64,000 nucleotides of DNA from Faeciplasma sp900553675 (GTDB lineage: Bacteria; Bacillota; Clostridia; Oscillospirales; Ruminococcaceae): positions 62,001 to 126,000 of the forward strand of contig CAUAFG010000004.1 of NCBI GenBank assembly GCA_958428235.1. Reading direction: 5' to 3'. The translations under genes were made by a program, and so were the position numbers. Every line of letters begins with the position of its first letter. Position 1 is the first letter of the stretch. The notes beneath the pieces are model-generated. The model was given only the letters and a program-made list of their open reading frames with translations. It had not been told where the DNA came from and ran no database searches. Shown one piece after another: positions 34,254-43,176 of the stretch.

Positions 34254-34772
34254 TCATCCCAGAAACACCCTCACCGCCAACGCCGACAGCAAAAACGCCG
34301 TAATATCCCCCGCAAGCGCAGACGGCAGCGCATGGCGGGTCTTGCGGATCTTCGTCGCACCGAAGTATACCGCAACGGTGTAAAAGGTGGTCTCGGTCGA
34401 GCCTAAAAGCACACTCGCCACCCGCCCGATAAAGCTGTCGGGACCGTGCGATTCCAGTATCCCTTCGAGGATGGAAAGCGCGCCGCTCCCCGAAACAGGG
34501 CGCATCAGCGCAAGCGGAACGCACTCGGATGGAAACCCCAGAAAGTCGGTAAGGGGGCTTATCAGCTCGGAAAATGCGTCCATCGCACCCGAGGCGCGGA
34601 ACATCCCCACCGCAAGCATCAGCATCACCAAAGACGGCAGAATGTCCACCCCGACAAGTATGTTCTCCTTTGCACCCTTTACAAACACCGAAAAGATATC
34701 CACCTTTTTATGTAAGCCGTATAGAAATATTCCCAAAACAAATATCGGGATTATAACGCTTTGCAGACTCAT
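34254..34772 (-). CDS. spmB: Spore maturation protein B
   Basis: A 172-residue membrane protein with nucleoside-transporter-like 'gate' segments: L-P-S-L-V-M-L-M-L-A-V-G-M-F-R-A-S-G-A, R-P-V-S-G-S-G-A and the G-S-T-E-T-T-F-Y-T motif typical of SpmB. SpmA and SpmB together are needed for spore-core dehydration in Bacillus and Clostridium. Its ATG overlaps the spmA stop by four bases (ATGA), so the two are translationally coupled. Confidence 0.93.
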   Translation of the reverse strand: MSLQSVIIPIFVLGIFLYGLHKKVDIFSVFVKGAKENILVGVDILPSLVMLMLAVGMFRASGAMDAFSELISPLTDFLGFPSECVPLALMRPVSGSGALSILEGILESHGPDSFIGRVASVLLGSTETTFYTVAVYFGATKIRKTRHALPSALAGDITAFLLSALAVRVFLG

Positions 34773-35371
34773 TTTTTCTCCTTTCGGGTTGGCTTTGCAC
34801 CCACACCGTCGAATAAATATACAAACAGTATGCTAACGCTGAGCGATATCACCGAAACCAACAGCACGCATGGAAGAATATCCAGCGGAGAGCTGCTTCC
34901 ATGAGCAAGCCTGAGCGTGGCAACGGTAGTGGGGATGATCTCGACAGATGATGTGTTGAAGACGGTTAAAATTATCATGTTCCGCGAAGCCGTGCCGCCG
35001 CAGCCCTCCTCCGATTCAAGAGCCTTCATGGCTTCGATTCCCAAGGGAGTGGCGGCGTTTCCCAAGCCGAACAGGTTTGCTGCAATGTTCATGGCAATGG
35101 CTTTAAAGGCGTGCCCTGTTTTGTCTATGCCCTTGAAGATTTTTGACAGCAGGGGACTGATGATTCTGGTTATCAAGTCGGTAAGCCCCGAAGCCTGGGC
35201 GATTTTCATAATCCCGCCCCATGTTGCCATCGAGCCGACTATTGTTATGAAAAGACTTACCGCAGTTCCGCCGCTGGTTATTACCGCGTTGGACACCTCG
35301 GAGGCTCCTCCGTGCATAAATGCATAGCCGCAGGAAATTAATATCATGAGCGCTAAAATGTAGTTTATCAA
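34769..35371 (-). CDS. spmA: Spore maturation protein A
   Basis: A 200-residue membrane protein with G-L-G-N-A-A-T-P-L-G-I-E-A-M, N-M-I-I-L-T-V-F-N-T-S-S-V-E-I-I-P-T-T and several hydrophobic segments, characteristic of SpmA. I chose the TTG at 35371 because a perfect AAGGAGG stands eight bases before it; the longer frame to 35467 has no site and gives an unlikely Phe/Lys-rich extension. The pair is first in its transcript and divergent from the AbrB-type gene. Confidence 0.92.
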   Translation of the reverse strand: MINYILALMILISCGYAFMHGGASEVSNAVITSGGTAVSLFITIVGSMATWGGIMKIAQASGLTDLITRIISPLLSKIFKGIDKTGHAFKAIAMNIAANLFGLGNAATPLGIEAMKALESEEGCGGTASRNMIILTVFNTSSVEIIPTTVATLRLAHGSSSPLDILPCVLLVSVISLSVSILFVYLFDGVGAKPTRKEKK

Positions 35372-35485
35372 AAATATTACCTCCTTGTTTAAAAAAAGTT
35401 TGAAAAAAATTATGATTTTTAGGCTGATTTGTAGGAATATGAAACGATTTTGCGGTAAAAAATACAATATATTAATAATTTATCA

Positions 35486-35514
35486 TTGACTTTTGTCGAT
35501 TTCCAGTGTATTAT
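35486..35514 (+). promoter_or_regulatory. Promoter of the AbrB-family gene
   Basis: TTGACT (35486-35491), 17-bp spacer, TATTAT (35509-35514), 28 bp before the start codon. Confidence 0.8.
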
Positions 35515-35542
35515 GTAAATATAAAGATTGGAGGTACTTATT

Positions 35543-35785
35543 ATGAAATCAACCGGTATTATTAGAAAAGTAGACGAACTTGGCAGGATTGTTATCCCCA
35601 TGGAACTTCGTAAGTCGATGGATATCAAGGAGAAGGATCCTCTTGAAATCTTTACCGACCAGGGTTCTATCGTTCTCAAAAAGTATTCCAACACCTGCGT
35701 TTTCTGCGGTGAAGGCGAAGACATCATTGAGTTTGGTGGAAAGCACATCTGCCCCGCTTGCTTCGAGAAGATCAAGAATATGTAA
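35543..35785 (+). CDS. AbrB/SpoVT-family transition-state regulator with zinc-finger tail
   Basis: The 80-residue protein begins with the swapped-hairpin DNA-binding fold: G-I-I-R-K-V-D-E-L-G-R-I-V-I-P-M-E-L-R, then D-P-L-E-I-F-T-D-Q-G-S-I-V-L-K-K-Y. The C-terminus adds C-V-F-C-G and C-P-A-C, a probable zinc ribbon seen in many Clostridial AbrB proteins. Such proteins repress genes during growth and are relieved on entry to stationary phase or sporulation. The start at 35543 follows GGAGG; an in-frame ATG at 35528 lies on that site. Its targets are unknown. Confidence 0.9.
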   Translation: MKSTGIIRKVDELGRIVIPMELRKSMDIKEKDPLEIFTDQGSIVLKKYSNTCVFCGEGEDIIEFGGKHICPACFEKIKNM

Positions 35786-35791
35786 GAAAGA

Positions 35792-35823
35792 TGGCTTCGG
35801 CATTTAATAATATGTGCCGAAGC
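35792..35823 (+). terminator. Terminator of the AbrB-family gene
   Basis: A ten-base-pair perfect stem GGCTTCGGCA/TGCCGAAGCC follows the stop codon. The T-run after it is weak. A second stem GCGGAGCCG/CGGCTCCGC lies at 35897-35934. Confidence 0.7.
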
Positions 35824-35964
35824 CAAGCTTTATTCAGGCTTGCCATTTTCATCCCACCTGTCGGAGCTGTAACGGCAGATGGGTTTCATAGAATTCGCGG
35901 AGCCGCGGGTGCTTCTTCCCCTCGGCTCCGCATCTCCTTTACTTAAAAATTTAATATTCAGCTT

Positions 35965-36180
35965 ATTCAGGTACCGCTTACAATAGGCGGTTTAATAGGG
36001 AATCTACTGAAATTGTAGAACGAACCTGTCACCGTGAAGACGCACTTGTTTCGTATATGCGAAATCAGTGCATGCTCTGCACGCCGGTATTCTGCCGGCA
36101 GTCACTGTCCTTAATGGATGGGAAGGCGCAGGGCATCGCGATTAATTGCGATAAGTCCAAGTCGGGAGACCTGCCTGAAT
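35965..36180 (+). promoter_or_regulatory. Cobalamin riboswitch aptamer
   Basis: Conserved B12-riboswitch landmarks are present in order: closing stem ATTCAGG (35965-35971) with CCTGAAT (36174-36180), the GGGAATCTACTGAAATTGTAG stretch (GGGAA...), ACCTGTCACCGTGAAG, GGATGGGAAGGCGC and the terminal core AAGTC..GGAGACCTGCC. It precedes an ABC transporter of the BtuFCD type, in agreement with adenosyl- or other cobalamin control of uptake. Confidence 0.85.
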
Positions 36181-36218
36181 TTCGCGGAGGGACTATATGC
36201 CCCGCCCGTGTGGAAGAG

Positions 36219-36460
36219 ACTCTCAGGTAAAAAGAGGACTTAACTGCTGTACAATACTAATTTTCCGTAAAAGATTAACTGTAAAGTCGTCACAAAACCG
36301 CTGTGCGATGGGTTTTGCAGCGATTCAACGACTATACATAGTCCAGACACTTTTTAACGGAAAATAAGTATAAGATCGGCTTCGCGGAAAAATATTGCCG
36401 CGCGGTCTTTTTCGTGCTGCAAAAACCGTCCTTAACTCAGGGGCGGTTTTTATTTTATAG
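36219..36460 (+). promoter_or_regulatory. Riboswitch expression platform: long hairpin and two terminators
   Basis: GGACTT (36236-36241) can pair with AAGTCC (36153-36158) inside the aptamer core, giving a possible alternative fold. A ~105-nt hairpin follows, with nine perfect outer pairs ATTTTCCGT/ACGGAAAAT (36260-36268, 36357-36365) and inner pairs AGTCGT/ACGACT. Two terminator-like stems (about 36375-36411 with TTTTT, and 36418-36455 AAACCG/CGGTTTTT) stand just before the first gene, as expected for transcription attenuation. Confidence 0.6.
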
Positions 36461-36480
36461 AAATGAAAGGAAAATCAAAA

Positions 36481-37416
36481 ATGAAACTCACAAAAATACT
36501 GTCATTGGCTTTAGCACTCATGCTGGCACTTGGCTGCCTGTGCGGCTGCGGTGCTGACCCTGCGTCAACTCCCGAAATCACACCCGCGCCCGATTCTGCG
36601 CCCGATACCGTGCCGGAGACTGACGAAACCGTCCCCGCAAAGGACTATAAGCTCGTCTCCACCGCTGCCGACATCTCCGAGATACTCGACGGTCTTGGCT
36701 TTGGCGACGATATCGTGCTTGCCGACGTTTACTCCGCAGGAGTAGGCTCTGTGAACGCAGATGTCTGCACAATGGACTATCTCAACCCCGATGTCGAGGC
36801 GATCATAGCTCTTTCACCCGACTGCGTGTTCGTAAGCGGCTCCAGCACCGACGGCACCGTTGACCCCTATGCCGCTCTCACCGAAGCGGGAGTTAAGGTT
36901 GCTTACATCCCCACCGCCGCAAGCATTCAGGGAATTAAGGACAATATCTCGGCGATAGCCGCCGAGGTTGAAGCAGCCGACAAGGCGTCCGAGCTGAACG
37001 CTTCTATAGATGAAGCGATCGAGGCAGCCAAAAAGCGCGCGGAGGGCAAGGAGCCTGTTTCCGTCTACTTTGAGATAGGCGCGGCTCCGTGGCTTTACAC
37101 GTTCGGAAACGGCACCTTCCTCGACGAGATAATCACCGTCTGCGGCGGCAAGAACATCTATGCAGACCAGCAGGGCTGGATAAGCAACACCGAGGAGACG
37201 GTCATCTCCGCAAATCCCGACGTCATCATCACCAACGTTATGTACGACGGCTATGATTACAACGAGATTCTTTCCCGCGCGGGCTGGGATGTTATCAACG
37301 CGGTTAAAAATTCGAGGATTGTCAGCGTCGACTCCAACGCAACCTCACGCGGTTCGCAGAACATTGTAAAGGGAATAGAAGAAATTTCCAAAGCAATAGT
37401 CCCCGATGAAAAATAA
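36481..37416 (+). CDS. btuF: ABC transporter substrate-binding lipoprotein (BtuF-type)
   Basis: A 311-residue lipoprotein: basic MKLTK, hydrophobic core and lipobox A-L-G-C or L-C-G-C, a Pro/Asp/Thr-rich linker, then a Peripla_BP_2 domain (G-F-G-D-D-I-V-L, L-S-P-D-C-V-F-V-S-G, N-P-D-V-I-I-T-N). The family binds cobalamin, heme or Fe-siderophores. The upstream cobalamin riboswitch favours corrinoid binding. The start at 36481 is preferred for signal-peptide shape and AAAGGA spacing; 36463 is possible. It overlaps the permease gene by 11 bp. Confidence 0.85.
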   Translation: MKLTKILSLALALMLALGCLCGCGADPASTPEITPAPDSAPDTVPETDETVPAKDYKLVSTAADISEILDGLGFGDDIVLADVYSAGVGSVNADVCTMDYLNPDVEAIIALSPDCVFVSGSSTDGTVDPYAALTEAGVKVAYIPTAASIQGIKDNISAIAAEVEAADKASELNASIDEAIEAAKKRAEGKEPVSVYFEIGAAPWLYTFGNGTFLDEIITVCGGKNIYADQQGWISNTEETVISANPDVIITNVMYDGYDYNEILSRAGWDVINAVKNSRIVSVDSNATSRGSQNIVKGIEEISKAIVPDEK

Positions 37417-38449
37417 ATCGGATAAAAAAGCTCTCGCCGGAATAGCTCTCCTTATTCCGGCAGCTTTTGTAATTGCGGCGATAGGAGCTTCAGCCGGAAG
37501 CGTCGCCATAAATCCCATAGATACCTTTAGGGTGGTGTTTGCAAGCCTGCTAAGGCTTCCCACGCCGGAGGGGATAACCGAAGTCACTGCCGCGATAATC
37601 ATAAAGCTGCGGCTTCCAAGGGTTGCTCTTGCCTTTCTGACAGGAGCCGCCATGTCGGCGGGAGGGGCGGTCACGCAGTCGGTGCTTCACAACCCGCTTG
37701 CCTCGCCGTATACGCTGGGCGTGTCGTCGGGAGCGTCGGTGGGAGCGGCGATTGTAACCGTCTGCGGCGTAAGCCTTCCCTTTGCGGGCAGGTGGAGCTT
37801 GGCTGCTGCCGGAACTCTTTTCGGGGTGCTGACGGTAGTTGTCTGCATAACCCTGTGCCTGAGAATCGACAAAAACCTCGGCTCGAACACCATAGTGCTT
37901 TTGGGAATGGTGCTTTCGCTCTTCCTTTCGGCGGTGTTCACCTTTGTTTCGGGACTCGACCGAGAAAAAATGACCCTGCTTATAAGGTGGCAGCAGGGCT
38001 CGTTCGCCTCAAAGGGGTGGGACTCCGTTGGAGTTATGCTTGTCGTGACGGTTATAGGAATAGCCGCCGTAATGTTTTTCAGCCGCGAGCTGGACATACT
38101 TTCCTTCGGGGACGAATCAGCAATGTCCGTCGGGGTGAACGCCGCTAAAGTAAAGTGGCTTTTGCTTGCCATTACTGCGGTTCTCACCGGAACTGCGGTG
38201 TCCTTTGCGGGGGTGATAGGGTTTATCGACCTGATAGCGCCCCACGTTGCAAGAAGGCTGTTTTCACCGCGGCACAAATACCTTATCCCGCTGACAGCCC
38301 TTATCGGCGGAAGCTTTATGGTGATAGCCGACCTTGCGGCAAGAATGCTTATCCCAAGCACCGAGCTTCCCGTAGGCGCGGTTACGGCTTTCATCGGCGC
38401 GCCCTTCTTCGCGCTTGTGTATTTTTCGAGGAGGCGGCAGAGTGCTTGA
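37406..38449 (+). CDS. btuC: ABC transporter permease (FecCD/BtuC family)
   Basis: A 347-residue integral membrane protein with about ten helices and the FecCD signatures L-R-L-P-R-V, G-A-A-M-S-A-G-G-A-V-T-Q-S-V-L-H-N-P-L-A-S-P-Y-T-L-G, and G-V-I-G-F-I-D-L-I-A-P-H-V-A-R. It forms the channel for B12-type substrates. It overlaps btuF upstream and the ATPase gene downstream, so the three are one translationally linked operon. Confidence 0.93.
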   Translation: MKNKSDKKALAGIALLIPAAFVIAAIGASAGSVAINPIDTFRVVFASLLRLPTPEGITEVTAAIIIKLRLPRVALAFLTGAAMSAGGAVTQSVLHNPLASPYTLGVSSGASVGAAIVTVCGVSLPFAGRWSLAAAGTLFGVLTVVVCITLCLRIDKNLGSNTIVLLGMVLSLFLSAVFTFVSGLDREKMTLLIRWQQGSFASKGWDSVGVMLVVTVIGIAAVMFFSRELDILSFGDESAMSVGVNAAKVKWLLLAITAVLTGTAVSFAGVIGFIDLIAPHVARRLFSPRHKYLIPLTALIGGSFMVIADLAARMLIPSTELPVGAVTAFIGAPFFALVYFSRRRQSA

Positions 38450-39203
38450 AATAACAAATCTTTCCTGCGGCTACGGCAGCGGGGATATAGTAAAAAACTT
38501 CGGCATGACCGTGCATGAGGGCGAAAAGCTCTGCATTTCAGGACCCAACGGCTGCGGAAAAACAACCCTCCTGCGCGCGATATCGGGTATGCTTGCGTAT
38601 AACGGCAGCGCAAAAATCAACGGGCAGGAGATATCCTCAATGTCAAGGCGAGAGCTTTCAGGCAAGGTTGCGCTGTTTTCGCAGATATCCTCGGTGTATT
38701 TCGGATACACCGTTTACGACACCGTTGCAATGGGCAGATACTTAAAGCAGAAGGGAGCGTTCTCCGAGAGCAGAAAAGACTCGCAAGCCACGCTTTCCTG
38801 CCTTGAACGGCTGGGTCTTTTAAGCATTAAAGACAAGCCCATAACCGAGCTTTCGGGCGGGCAGCTGCAGCGTACAATGCTTGCCCGAACCTTTAATCAG
38901 GAGCCGCAGATAATCCTTTTGGACGAGCCCACCAACCACCTCGACATCTCCGCGCAGATATCCCTTATCAAACTGATAAAGGAGTGGGCGGCGGAGGACA
39001 ATCGCAGGAGCGTTGTTGGGGTAATCCACGAAATATCACTGATACCAATGCTTTTTGAAAGGACTGTCCTCATGAGCAACGGCGAAAAGCTTGCCGACGG
39101 CGGCACGGCAAAGGTTTTGAAAAGCAGCGAGCTTGCCACGGCTTACGGCGCGGATGTAGCCGGCTTTATGCAGGATTGCTATAAATTCTGGAAACAAAAA
39201 TAA
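38442..39203 (+). CDS. btuD: ABC transporter ATP-binding protein (BtuD type)
   Basis: A 253-residue ATPase: Walker A S-G-P-N-G-C-G-K-T-T, signature L-S-G-G-Q-L-Q-R, Walker B I-I-L-L-D-E-P-T-N-H-L-D and H-loop V-I-H-E-I. The GTG at 38442 is chosen because AGGAGG stands seven bases upstream within the permease gene. The usual Q-R-T in the signature flank is L-Q-R-T-M-L-A-R. It powers the BtuFC importer. Confidence 0.92.
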   Translation: MLEITNLSCGYGSGDIVKNFGMTVHEGEKLCISGPNGCGKTTLLRAISGMLAYNGSAKINGQEISSMSRRELSGKVALFSQISSVYFGYTVYDTVAMGRYLKQKGAFSESRKDSQATLSCLERLGLLSIKDKPITELSGGQLQRTMLARTFNQEPQIILLDEPTNHLDISAQISLIKLIKEWAAEDNRRSVVGVIHEISLIPMLFERTVLMSNGEKLADGGTAKVLKSSELATAYGADVAGFMQDCYKFWKQK

Positions 39204-39237
39204 CAGCAGACCCCCGATTTTCGGAGCCTGCTGTTTT
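39202..39237. terminator. Bidirectional terminator between btuD and the lipoprotein gene
   Basis: AACAGCAG pairs with CTGCTGTT. A T-run follows on the plus strand, and an A-run precedes it (T-run for the minus strand). Confidence 0.85.
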
Positions 39238-39264
39238 GCGCTATTCGGGATTCTGTGCGGATTT

Positions 39265-40403
39265 TCAGTCGTCTATGGGAATGTCGCCGTTATCTACAGG
39301 GATATCGTCAGCACTGTTATCTACGGGGATATAGTCGCTGCCGTCATAGCCGCCTTCTGCTACAGGGATATCCACTGCGTCAATTACAACACCTTCGGGG
39401 AGCGGGTCGGGCTTGTCCTTGGTGTCAAGAATTTCAACGCGATAAAGTGCCTGATTCGAGCCTTCGAGATCCCAGACATAATAGGCAATAACCACCTTCT
39501 GCCCGATCTTCAAATCGCTCGGCTTAAGCGCTTTGCCCTCCTTTGAGATTACGGTGGAGTCGAAAACTCTGAGATGGAGCGAATCGGCATCAATGCTTGT
39601 GCCGTCCTTGTTTGTAATATCTATGTAGGCTTTGCCGTCGAATTCTTCATAATCAGCGACATAGCAGAAGTAGAAGACTACGCCTTTGTTCTTTTCAAGA
39701 TACTCCGCAAGCTTGCCCTCGTACCACTCTTTAAACTCTGCCGGGCTGAGCTTGGCTATTTCCTTTTCCGAAAGAGTGCGGCTGCTTGCAGATGTCGGGG
39801 CGACCCTTGCGCCCGAACGCGAGCAAAGAGGTATGGGCTCTGCGCCGATTTCAGCTTCCACGGGGGTATCAACGTCCATATCATTGCCGGTCATGACAAA
39901 ATCCATGTCTTCGGGCAGGTAGGAGATTTTTTCGTTGTTCATAATTCTGACGGTGTAGGCAATAACGTCGTTGACTTTATTTCCGGCGTCGCTTGGGCTG
40001 TAGTCGTGATAGACGAGTACTACCATCAAGCCGACATAGAGTTTTGACGGCTTCTTGTAAGAGTAATGATATTTTACAATCGGCGTTGAATCGTAAACAG
40101 GAAATCTGTAGGCGCCGCTTTTGATGTTGTCGCCATAGTTTTCGACCGTTACCATAAGGCGGTCGTCCTCCGATTCTATCGAGGTGACGTAGCCGAAGAA
40201 GTACCAAAGTCCTTGGCAGCTTCGTTAAAGTCGGCTGAGTGAAGCCTGTGCCACTCCTCCTCGACCTTGCCGCCTTTATAGTGAGCGTCGATGCCAAGGT
40301 CATATATCGAGTCTTTTTCACTGAGCGAGGTTATGCTGACATCATACGCGGAGCAGGAGGTGAGTATTACGGCTATCAGCAGGATGGATAGTAGTTTTTT
40401 CAT
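39265..40403 (-). pseudogene. Secreted lipoprotein of unknown function, split by a single-base frameshift
   Basis: From 40403 a lipoprotein signal (M-K-K-L-L-S-I-L-L-I-A-V-I-L, lipobox L-T-S-C) and about 65 residues are read before the frame ends at 40176. The rest continues in the next frame from Y-F-F-G-Y-V-T-S to a stop at 39265. One extra base in the TTT run (plus 40206-40208) joins them into about 379 residues (D-F-W-Y-F-F-G-Y). The C-terminal tail is acidic with repeated D-I-P-V/I-P-V-D units. AAAGGAG precedes the start. No known family recognised. The break is probably a consensus error. Confidence 0.75.
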
Positions 40404-40548
40404 GTGCGGCTCCTTTCGTTTTTCAAAGACCGGATTGCCTGTAAACCTGATGTACACCTTTAGTTTAACATAAAGTAGAATGGCTGTCAAGTAATAATAT
40501 ACAAGCTTTGAAAAAATAAGTTATACGCAAAACTATAAGCTCACCACT

Positions 40549-40577
40549 TGCATAATGCGCTGATATGTGGTACAATA
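40549..40577 (+). promoter_or_regulatory. Promoter of the M16-lgt-folD gene group
   Basis: TTGCAT (40549-40554), 17-bp spacer, TACAAT (40572-40577), 38 bp before the first start codon. Confidence 0.65.
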
Positions 40578-40614
40578 AATAGATATTGAACAAAACGAAA
40601 GGACGGCTGAGCTA

Positions 40615-41886
40615 TTGCAACCCGAATATCAATATAAAGAGCTTTCCAAGGGCGTGTCCCTGCTGACAATACACGACGGCAAGTTCAAATCAAACGCAAT
40701 AACAGTCAGATTTCTGACAGGATTCAACCGCCGCGACGCTGCGGCTTTAGCACTTATCCCCGCGGTGATATCCTCCTGCTGCGAAAAATATCCCACCGGC
40801 AAGGAGTTTTCCCAAAGACTCAGCGCGCTTTACGGCACCTCGGTGTCGGGCTCGTCCGACCAGAAGGGCGATATATACGAGATAGCCTTTTCGGTGGATT
40901 ATCTCGACGACAGCTTTGCCCTCAACGGCGAGGATATATCTGCGCAGGCTTGCGGACTTCTCAACGACTGTATCTTCAGCCCCGCGATTGAGAACGGCGG
41001 CTTTGCCAAAACCGAGTTTGAAATGCGCAGAAACGACCTTTTAGACGCGATAGACGGCGAAATCAATGACAAGATATCCTATGCCCTTAACCTCGCGTAT
41101 GAAACGGTGTATCACGGAGAGCCGAGCGCGGAGAAGTACTACGGCACGCGGGAGAATGTCGAAAAAATAACCCCGCGTGAAGCGTATGAGGTCTACAAAA
41201 GGCTTTTGGAGACTGCCAAGGTTGAAATATCCTTCTGCGGCTGCGGTGACTATAAAAGGCTTGCGCCCTTTTTTGAACGGTTTGCAGACGGTAAAATCAG
41301 GGAAAGCCCTGCATATATAAGCTACAGCAGGTGTAAGCAGACGCCCGCGCAGGTGGAAAAGCTGATGAACGTAGCGCAGGCGAACCTTGTGCTGGCGTTC
41401 AAGCCGCAAATTCACGATATTTACACCGCTCAGGTTATGAGCATGATATACGGCGGCGCGCCATTTTCAAAGCTGTTTGCAAACGTCCGCGAGAAGCTGA
41501 GCCTTTGCTACTTCTGCTCGGCGATGTACTCCGAGCCAAAGGGGACGATGTTCGTTGTAAGCGCGGTCGAAGAAAAAAACATCGCTCTTGCCGAAAAAGA
41601 GATTGTCAACCAGCTTTCGCTTGTGGCTGACGGCGATTTTTCGGACGACGATATCGCCAGCGCAAAGCTTGCCCTCACCTCGCGGATGAAAGCGGTAGGG
41701 GACAGGGTGTTCTCGTTGGACGGCTGGTACAACCTCTGCTTAAAGCGCGGAGAGATAATTTCCCCGCAGGAATACTCACGCAGGCTGAACAATGTCAAGC
41801 ATGAGGATATCGCAGCTTTAGCCCGCGATATGAAGCTTGATACCGTGTTCGTCCTGAAAAACGGAGGTGAGCCTTGTGAAATATGA
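40615..41886 (+). CDS. ymfF: M16-family peptidase-like protein, YmfF type
   Basis: A 423-residue M16/insulinase-fold protein without the H-x-x-E-H zinc motif, matching the inactive partner of Bacillus YmfF/YmfH. That pair is annotated in databases as associated with EF-P 5-aminopentanol modification; direct enzymatic evidence is limited. The start is a TTG at 40615 after GAAAGGA. It overlaps the catalytic partner by 11 bp, consistent with a heterodimer. Confidence 0.8.
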   Translation: MQPEYQYKELSKGVSLLTIHDGKFKSNAITVRFLTGFNRRDAAALALIPAVISSCCEKYPTGKEFSQRLSALYGTSVSGSSDQKGDIYEIAFSVDYLDDSFALNGEDISAQACGLLNDCIFSPAIENGGFAKTEFEMRRNDLLDAIDGEINDKISYALNLAYETVYHGEPSAEKYYGTRENVEKITPREAYEVYKRLLETAKVEISFCGCGDYKRLAPFFERFADGKIRESPAYISYSRCKQTPAQVEKLMNVAQANLVLAFKPQIHDIYTAQVMSMIYGGAPFSKLFANVREKLSLCYFCSAMYSEPKGTMFVVSAVEEKNIALAEKEIVNQLSLVADGDFSDDDIASAKLALTSRMKAVGDRVFSLDGWYNLCLKRGEIISPQEYSRRLNNVKHEDIAALARDMKLDTVFVLKNGGEPCEI

Positions 41887-43156
41887 ACCGAAGCTTGTTA
41901 AAAACGAGCTTACCGGCGCGGAGTACTATTATGTAAAGCACCCCTCAGGGCTTTCGATATATGTCATGGAGATGGAAGGCTTTTCCACCGCCCACGCCCT
42001 TTTCGGCACCAAGTACGGCTCGGTGAACACCACCTTTAAGACAAAGAACGAGGACGATTTTGTAACCGTCCCCGAGGGCATAGCCCACTTTTTAGAGCAT
42101 AAGCTGTTTGAAAACGAGGACAGCGACGTTTTCGAGCTCTACGCCAAAACAGGCGCAAGCGGAAACGCCTATACCTCCTTCGGAAAAACTGTATATCTGT
42201 TCAGCTGCACCGACAATTTCAAGGAATCGCTTTCGATACTGCTCGACTTTGTGCAGAAGCCCTATTTCACCGAGGAGACGGTCGCCAAGGAGCAGGGGAT
42301 AATCGGTCAGGAAATCAGAATGTGCGAGGACAACCCCTACCGCGCGGGATATTTCAATCTTCTGCGCGCGCTTTACTCGAAACATCCGATTCGTATAGAG
42401 GTTGCGGGGACGGTTGAATCAATCGCGCAGATCAACTCAGACCTGCTCTATCGCTGCTACAACACTTTCTACAACCTGAATAATATGGTTCTCTGCGTTG
42501 CGGGAAACTGTAAGGCAGAGGAGGTCTTTGAGGTCGCGGACAGGCTGCTGAAGCCCTGCGAGGATGTCGGGCTGCAATCGGTCTTCCCCGAAGAGCCGGA
42601 GGGTATTGCCAAGCGTGAGACTGTGACAAAAATGGAAGTGGGAATCCCGCTGTTCAATATCGGCTTTAAGGCAAAACCCTGCACAGGGGTGGAGCTTTTA
42701 AGAAAAGAATACGCCTCGGCGTTTCTGATGGACATGGTCTTCGGTCCGACGTCGCGGTTCTACGCCGAAAACATGGAATCGGGGCTGATAAATTCAAGCT
42801 TCGAGTCGGAGACTTTAGACGGCGACGGCTACTTCTGCAATATCTTAAGCGGCGAATCGCGTGAGCCGGCAAAGCTGCGCTCGGCAGTTGTCGCAGAGAT
42901 AGAAAGGGTTCGGCGCGAGGGTCTTTCAAAGCAGGACTTTGAGGATCTGAAAAAGGCGAAATACGCCTCGGCAATAAGGCTGTTTACAAGCGTTCAGAGC
43001 TGCGCCTCGCTTATGCTGAACGCCCACATGACCGACACCAAGCCGTTTGACGCGGTGGAGGAGCTTAAAGCCATGACATTTGAGGACGTTATGGGATATC
43101 TGAACGAGATTTTTGACACCGAAAACCTCGCGATATCGGTAATAGAACCTCTTTGA
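41876..43156 (+). CDS. ymfH: M16-family zinc protease, YmfH type
   Basis: A 426-residue M16 peptidase with the inverted zinc motif H-F-L-E-H (in G-I-A-H-F-L-E-H-K-L-F) and a downstream Glu in E-Q-G-I-I-G-Q-E-I. It is expected to pair with the preceding non-catalytic subunit. The GTG at 41876 lies nine bases after GGAGG; the alternative GTG at 41867 would sit on that site. It is followed closely by lgt. Confidence 0.85.
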   Translation: MKYEPKLVKNELTGAEYYYVKHPSGLSIYVMEMEGFSTAHALFGTKYGSVNTTFKTKNEDDFVTVPEGIAHFLEHKLFENEDSDVFELYAKTGASGNAYTSFGKTVYLFSCTDNFKESLSILLDFVQKPYFTEETVAKEQGIIGQEIRMCEDNPYRAGYFNLLRALYSKHPIRIEVAGTVESIAQINSDLLYRCYNTFYNLNNMVLCVAGNCKAEEVFEVADRLLKPCEDVGLQSVFPEEPEGIAKRETVTKMEVGIPLFNIGFKAKPCTGVELLRKEYASAFLMDMVFGPTSRFYAENMESGLINSSFESETLDGDGYFCNILSGESREPAKLRSAVVAEIERVRREGLSKQDFEDLKKAKYASAIRLFTSVQSCASLMLNAHMTDTKPFDAVEELKAMTFEDVMGYLNEIFDTENLAISVIEPL

Positions 43157-43176
43157 GATAAAAAGGAGATACAAAA

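Noticed and set aside
36163..36245. Tandem glycine riboswitch after the B12 aptamer
   Set aside because: The ACTCTCAGGTAAAA stretch resembles the glycine 3' hallmark, but the central CCGAAGG-GCAA core is absent and the downstream genes are a B12-type transporter. Kept only as part of the expression-platform finding.
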